A stretch of DNA of 64,000 bases. It comes from Erythrobacter sp. YT30. Lineage in GTDB: Bacteria; Pseudomonadota; Alphaproteobacteria; Sphingomonadales; Sphingomonadaceae. The DNA is taken from assembly GCF_001542875.1 (NCBI RefSeq), contig NZ_LMAF01000001.1, positions 310,001 through 374,000 on the forward strand. The letters run 5' to 3'. Below are positions 59,834-64,000 of the stretch, piece by piece (positions within the stretch are counted from its first letter, which is position 1; each line of letters begins with the position of its first letter). Position numbers and translations under genes: made by a program. The notes beneath the pieces are model-generated. The model searched no databases. It saw nothing but the letters and a program-made list of their open reading frames with translations, and was not told the DNA's origin.

Positions 59834-60738
59834 CAATCGCGTCCCAACACTGCGTGCATGCGCAAAGGTTTGTCTCCACTGAATTGCCATTGTGTAGCGC
59901 GGATCAGGCCGTCGCCGGTGAGCACTTCCAAATGATCGTCGCTCATCCCGACAATCTGGCCTGGTGTCCCATGGTGAGGTGCTTGCTGAGAGAAATCTGC
60001 CTCGCGAATGACCAATCGCGCGCCGCCGACGTCGCAGAAAGCGCCGGGGTACGGATCGCCCACTGCGCGGATTAGCCTGTCGATGGCTTCAGCCGACTGA
60101 TGCCAATCAATCCGCCCATCCTCTGGCCGCCGCCTTGCAGCGAATGTTGCGCAGCTTTCGTCCTGTTCCTCGCGGCGGGGATTCTCGCTGGCAAGCTCAA
60201 AAAGCGCAGTGCCGATCATCTTTTGAAGCGCTATCATGTGCTTGTCATACAGGGTTCGCGCTGTTTCGCGCGGCGCCACATGAAAATACTCTTGAGCAAG
60301 TATCGCGCCCGTATCAGTCCCGCCATCCATCCAGAATAGGGTCGCGCCTGTTATCTTTTCGTCTGCAAGGATCGTCCACGGCAAGACGGCTCGCCCTCGC
60401 ATTCGCGGCAGCGGGGCCGGGTGATAGCCAATGATCCGATCAGGACAGATGCTGAGGAACTCGTCCCTACATATCTGCGACCAACCAACCACGAAGATGT
60501 AGTCGGGCGCAGCCTCACGCATCGCCTCAATTGCATGGTCATCATTGATGTTGCGCACATGGAGCATGTCCACGCCGTGTTCTTTGGCGAGGGGGCCGAG
60601 TTCAACAAAGTCAGAATGCCGCTTCGACAATTCTGGCTCAAGCGTCGCCACGAGAGCCAATTCACATTTATCCGAAGCTATCATAGCGCGCATCGCGCAT
60701 TCAGTGCTGTCCACTGCACCAACCAAAGCGATCCGCAT
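59833..60738 (-). CDS. Formyltransferase family protein (sugar N-formyltransferase-like)
   Basis: 301 aa, related to methionyl-tRNA and ArnA-type formyltransferases that use N10-formyltetrahydrofolate. GYHPAPLPRMRGRAVLPW (about residues 104-121) is the formyl-group-transfer block with the catalytic His, and MDGGTDTGAILAQ holds the Asp. A C-terminal Fmt-like domain follows. Setting among glycan genes points to an amino-sugar acceptor rather than Met-tRNA. ATG at 60738 overlaps the glycosyltransferase stop (TGATG). Confidence 0.8.
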   Translation of the reverse strand: MRIALVGAVDSTECAMRAMIASDKCELALVATLEPELSKRHSDFVELGPLAKEHGVDMLHVRNINDDHAIEAMREAAPDYIFVVGWSQICRDEFLSICPDRIIGYHPAPLPRMRGRAVLPWTILADEKITGATLFWMDGGTDTGAILAQEYFHVAPRETARTLYDKHMIALQKMIGTALFELASENPRREEQDESCATFAARRRPEDGRIDWHQSAEAIDRLIRAVGDPYPGAFCDVGGARLVIREADFSQQAPHHGTPGQIVGMSDDHLEVLTGDGLIRATQWQFSGDKPLRMHAVLGRD

Positions 60739-61943
60739 CACACGGCTGACCTTTCGCTGCGGAACCGTCGTTTTGTGGCCTGACGTGAAACGCGGGTTGA
60801 AGTGTCTGGCGCGTCGGCGGGGCGCGACAGGCTCATTTCATCCATCAGCAGCTTGTTGACTAGCCGCACGTCATAAACCGTTTCGGCCAAATGCCGCGAA
60901 TGTGCGCCCATTTTTTTGACGAGATTTTTATCAGCTGCGAGCTTTGCCATGGCATCAGCAAGGCTGGAGGCGCTGCGCGGTTCGACAAGGAACCCATTTT
61001 CACCATCCGAAACCGCATCACGGCACCCTGGCATGTCTGTTGTGATGACAGCGCGTCCTACAGCCAATGCTTCGAGAATTGTGCGAGGCAGCCCCTCGCG
61101 ATAATATGTTGGCAGAACGAAAACGTGGCTTTCGGCAAGAAAGCTAGGCACGTCGTTTGTCTCAGGAATGACCTCAATCGGATAGTCTTGCTTTAACCGT
61201 TCTACGTCAGCTTCATTCAGGCCTGTAGGATTTGCGGGTTCAGGACGTCCGATCAGACTAAAACGTGCTTCAGGAAATCTCTCGTTGACCGTTTTTGCCG
61301 CCTCTGCATATTCCCAGATGCCTTTATCGCGCATCAATCGTCCGATCATCAGAAAGCGAATAGGGCTGTCTGGCGCGGAGCTGGTTACGAAGCGTTCGAG
61401 ATCGACGCCCGAGCCAGGCACCTGCAAAACGGGCGCATCACCGTCGATGATGCCTGCGTCGAGCATGTCTTGCTTGTCATCAGAATTGAAGACGAAGATG
61501 CGCTGCGCGTTCGCAAGGCCAGAGCGATAAAGACGGCAGAACACTTTCTTCAGGAGATTTCGACCCTCGGCCGCCTCGCTGAAAAGGTACCCGAGTCCTG
61601 ACATCAACGCATAATATCGTTTGATCCCGGCAATCCGACCGGCGATCCCACCGTAGATAATCGGCTTTTGGGTATAGGCGACCACGACATCAGGCTCTTC
61701 GCGTTTGAGCAGCGAAACGTAAGCGCTGATCGTTTGCAGATCAGCGATTGGATTGGTTCCAGTGCGCGCCATTGGCACGATTTTGAAATCAATTCCCATT
61801 TCGCCAAGCTTTTCGCGCACGCGAGGATCGTCATCCGGGGCAACGGCCACAACCTGATGTCCGGCCCTGCGCATTTCGGCGAGCAATTGCCCGCGAAAAT
61901 TGATGAGCGAGAATGCGAGGCTCGATAGAACGACGATCTTCAC
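60738..61943 (-). CDS. Glycosyltransferase family 4
   Basis: 401 aa GT-B enzyme. LSSLAFSLINFRGQLLAEMR starts the acceptor domain. The donor half has FLMIGRLMRDKGIWEYAEAA and HVFVLPTYYREGLPRTILEA (E-x7-E type, about residues 265-300). Probably adds an undecaprenyl-linked sugar during surface polysaccharide assembly. GTG at 61943 with AAGGAG at 7-nt spacing is preferred over the TTG one codon upstream. Confidence 0.88.
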   Translation of the reverse strand: MKIVVLSSLAFSLINFRGQLLAEMRRAGHQVVAVAPDDDPRVREKLGEMGIDFKIVPMARTGTNPIADLQTISAYVSLLKREEPDVVVAYTQKPIIYGGIAGRIAGIKRYYALMSGLGYLFSEAAEGRNLLKKVFCRLYRSGLANAQRIFVFNSDDKQDMLDAGIIDGDAPVLQVPGSGVDLERFVTSSAPDSPIRFLMIGRLMRDKGIWEYAEAAKTVNERFPEARFSLIGRPEPANPTGLNEADVERLKQDYPIEVIPETNDVPSFLAESHVFVLPTYYREGLPRTILEALAVGRAVITTDMPGCRDAVSDGENGFLVEPRSASSLADAMAKLAADKNLVKKMGAHSRHLAETVYDVRLVNKLLMDEMSLSRPADAPDTSTRVSRQATKRRFRSERSAV

Positions 61944-62312
61944 CAATTGGCTCCTTGTTGCGGTCTGTTCCGCATGATCTCTTTGTCAGCATCTGCTTTG
62001 CCGTGCTGATGCGCAAAGAGAAAGGCGTATTCAGTTGGATAGTCTAAAGAAGTGAAGGGCCTCCCATGGGCTCTCAAGAGCGCCTAATGGTGACCTAACC
62101 TCTCTTTAGAGAGCAGCAGACTTACCCTTTCGCGCATGCTGCGCTCTCCCCCTGATGCTGTCAAAGCCGGGTTATGCCCTTCCGGCTAATCGCTTGAAGA
62201 GCAAGTGCATGCTGGTGGGGGCGTGGGTAATTAAGAAATTGTGAAATTGGATTCCTGGCGCGGATGCACTTGCGCTGTGTCGGGAAGGTGAGACTAGGAA
62301 AGCGGTTTCTTT
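61944..62312. other. 369-bp divergent promoter region with a palindrome
   Basis: No ORF looks real. CTCTCT-TT-AGAGAG (62100-62113) is a perfect 14-bp palindrome. The flanking genes diverge, so promoters for the glycosyltransferase operon and for the dehydratase gene should lie here; I cannot assign their elements. Confidence 0.4.
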
Positions 62313-64000
62313 ATGAACACACCTGCTGACGATACCGGTGCGGTCCGGGCGACGGCTGATCTGGATGCCAAGGTGGATCGTTCTGGACGGCTGACCCGAT
62401 GGTCGCGTCTGTTCGCTGATACGTTTGGTATTGTGCCCGCTTTCATGTGGCGCAAGGTCATCCGTCTCGCAGGCGTCATGACTCTCGATTTTGTCGCCGT
62501 GGCAGGAACATTCTTCCTGCTGCTGCCATTTGTGCAGCCAAGGGTGACACTTGGCGGCGTGCTGGACACGCTGACATTGCTGACCCTTTCAGCCAGCGCT
62601 TTGACGGTCGCCCTTTTGTATTTGAGCGGCCTTTATCGTCGCAGTTGGCGATTCACTTCGCTGGCCGATTGCATCGCGATGGGCTTCAACATTGGCTTCG
62701 CCCTTGCGATCACATGGTCGGCCATCTGGTGGTCGATTGGCAGCCCACGCAGCCTCGGCGATATTGCGCTTCTTGGCCTTTTGCACTTCTGCCTTTGCTT
62801 TTTGACAATGCAGGTGATGCGCCTTTCGCGTCGTGCCATCCGGTATCTGCCGATCACAAATATCACAGGGGGCAGGGCTTCTGACGGAATTGAGCGGAAG
62901 AATGTGATCCTTGTTGGTCCTGCCAATTGGGCGGAATCGATCATCAAATTCAGCAATTCTGAAGCGGGTGCAGCGGTCAATCCAGTTGCAGTGCTCTTGC
63001 CCGAGGCAGACGGGCCCATTGTGCAGATCCATGGCGTTCAGGTGCTGGGTTTCCCGGAAAATCTCCCAACCGCTGTCGCTATCCTGGAACAGCGCGGGCG
63101 CCGTCCAGAAACAGTCGTGCTGTGCGATGATGCGGTCAACATGAGCGCGCGTGAAATCGCGGCAGTTACGGGCCGGGCGCGCGATTTAGGTATCTCTGTC
63201 TCGCGCGTGGGCGATGATTGGGGGCAATTGCTCGGCCGCGATACGGCGCCTGATCTCGACAAGCTTTCGACAGCGGACCTTTTGGGACGTCGCGAATTTG
63301 AATTGCGTGAGGCCGCGATTTCGCAGCAGATCGCCGGTGAACCTGTGCTTGTCACAGGGGCTGGGGGAACGATTGGCGGCGAATTGGTGCGTCAGCTTGC
63401 CGGCTTTAAGCCGAGCAAAATCGTGTTGCTCGATCATTCCGAATACGGGCTCTACAACATTGAGAAGAAGATCCGCGAAGACTTTCCGGAGCAGAACCTC
63501 GCGATTGAATTGTGCAATATCCGCAATCCAATCGAAGTGCGCCGCGTGTTTGAGCGGCATCGGCCAGCTATCGTCTATCACGCAGCAGCGCTCAAGCACG
63601 TGCCGATCGTTGAGGGCAACCCATGTGCCGGCGTTCACACCAATGTGATTGGCACCAAGAATGTCGCTGATGCCGTCACTGAGTACAGCGCGCGTGCCAT
63701 GGTGCAAGTGAGCACTGACAAGGCCGTGAACCCCGTCGGGATGATGGGCGCTACCAAACGTGTGGGCGAGCTCTACGCACAATCGCTTGATCTGTGCGGC
63801 ATTGATGATCCCGATGCACCACGCTTCATGACCGTTAGGTTTGGCAATGTGCTTGGATCATCAGGATCGGTTGTCCCTCTGTTCAAACAGCAATTGCTGG
63901 CTGGTGGCCCGCTCACAGTTACTCACCCTGATATCGAACGCTTCTTCATGACTGTCGCCGAAGCGGTGCAGCTCATCCTGGAAAGCTCTTCACGCGCACT
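62313..64000 (+). CDS. Nucleoside-diphosphate-sugar dehydratase/epimerase, WbpM/CapD/PglF type (3' end outside window)
   Basis: 562 codons are visible and the frame is open at the edge. After about 50 residues come four membrane helices (about 45-170), a first Rossmann-like domain, then the catalytic SDR domain with VLVTGAGGTIGGELVRQL (NAD loop, about residue 350) and VSTDKAVNPVGMMGATKR, which has the Met-x3-Lys arrangement of the WbpM/FlaA1 group. It should convert a UDP-HexNAc to a 4-keto-6-deoxy sugar at the inner membrane, opening an amino-sugar pathway with the nearby formyltransferase. AGGAAAG lies about 9 nt before the ATG. Confidence 0.93.
   Translation, partial: MNTPADDTGAVRATADLDAKVDRSGRLTRWSRLFADTFGIVPAFMWRKVIRLAGVMTLDFVAVAGTFFLLLPFVQPRVTLGGVLDTLTLLTLSASALTVALLYLSGLYRRSWRFTSLADCIAMGFNIGFALAITWSAIWWSIGSPRSLGDIALLGLLHFCLCFLTMQVMRLSRRAIRYLPITNITGGRASDGIERKNVILVGPANWAESIIKFSNSEAGAAVNPVAVLLPEADGPIVQIHGVQVLGFPENLPTAVAILEQRGRRPETVVLCDDAVNMSAREIAAVTGRARDLGISVSRVGDDWGQLLGRDTAPDLDKLSTADLLGRREFELREAAISQQIAGEPVLVTGAGGTIGGELVRQLAGFKPSKIVLLDHSEYGLYNIEKKIREDFPEQNLAIELCNIRNPIEVRRVFERHRPAIVYHAAALKHVPIVEGNPCAGVHTNVIGTKNVADAVTEYSARAMVQVSTDKAVNPVGMMGATKRVGELYAQSLDLCGIDDPDAPRFMTVRFGNVLGSSGSVVPLFKQQLLAGGPLTVTHPDIERFFMTVAEAVQLILESSSRA

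Overview
This window is a chromosomal segment of an alphaproteobacterium, most likely Sphingomonadales and probably the Erythrobacteraceae (Erythrobacter/Altererythrobacter type). I base this on protein resemblance, on the dnaG-rpoD and xseB-ispA neighbourhoods, and on small families (DUF4170, DUF6122, DUF2177) that I associate with this group. It is almost entirely core housekeeping sequence. I see no integrase, transposase, CRISPR array or plasmid function.

Layout. 1-4936: end of a sensor histidine kinase, tRNA-Glu, recJ, a flavodoxin-like gene, then two damaged neighbouring genes: one probably frameshifted, the other an AHH-type nuclease with a premature stop. 4937-9902: a small accessory block with a nitronate monooxygenase-like enzyme, an amidohydrolase, a divergently transcribed LuxR-HTH/alpha-beta-hydrolase fusion with two inverted repeats in its promoter region, and an SDR. 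9949-18749: branched-chain amino acid synthesis (leuA and ilvBNC), each preceded by a Leu- or Val/Leu-rich leader peptide; between them lie lipoproteins, a lactate dehydrogenase-like flavoenzyme, a JAB-like protein and a possible structured RNA. 18899-27277: miaA, serB, a nitroreductase, coq4, an MFS exporter, purL and small membrane proteins. 27342-34075: a long plus-strand run, xseB-ispA-coaD-ppi-queA-ABC-tgt-chorismate mutase. 34505-44819: minus-strand rpsD, trmJ, nrdR, glyA, rpiB, an orphan parA, a DUF2059 gene, rpoD, dnaG and yqeY. 44970-50626: carA, a lipoprotein gene, carB, greA. 50648-55795: an acetyltransferase, DUF4170, a four-gene envelope/stress-type cluster, eno, a MarR-like regulator. 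55792-58111: two very small ORFs, ribH, and an HTH-RibB-degenerate RibA fusion with an inverted repeat in its promoter. 58220-64000: start of a surface-polysaccharide locus with a LuxR-type response regulator, PIG-L deacetylase, formyltransferase, glycosyltransferase and a WbpM/CapD-type dehydratase cut by the window end.

The observations most worth a second look are the decayed AHH nuclease and its damaged neighbour, the two attenuation leader peptides, the LuxR regulator carrying a hydrolase domain without its catalytic Ser and His, the HTH-RibB fusion with a matching operator-like repeat, and the hairpin-rich stretch at 14326-14611. All functional statements are inferred from sequence reading. 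No database search or folding calculation was run.
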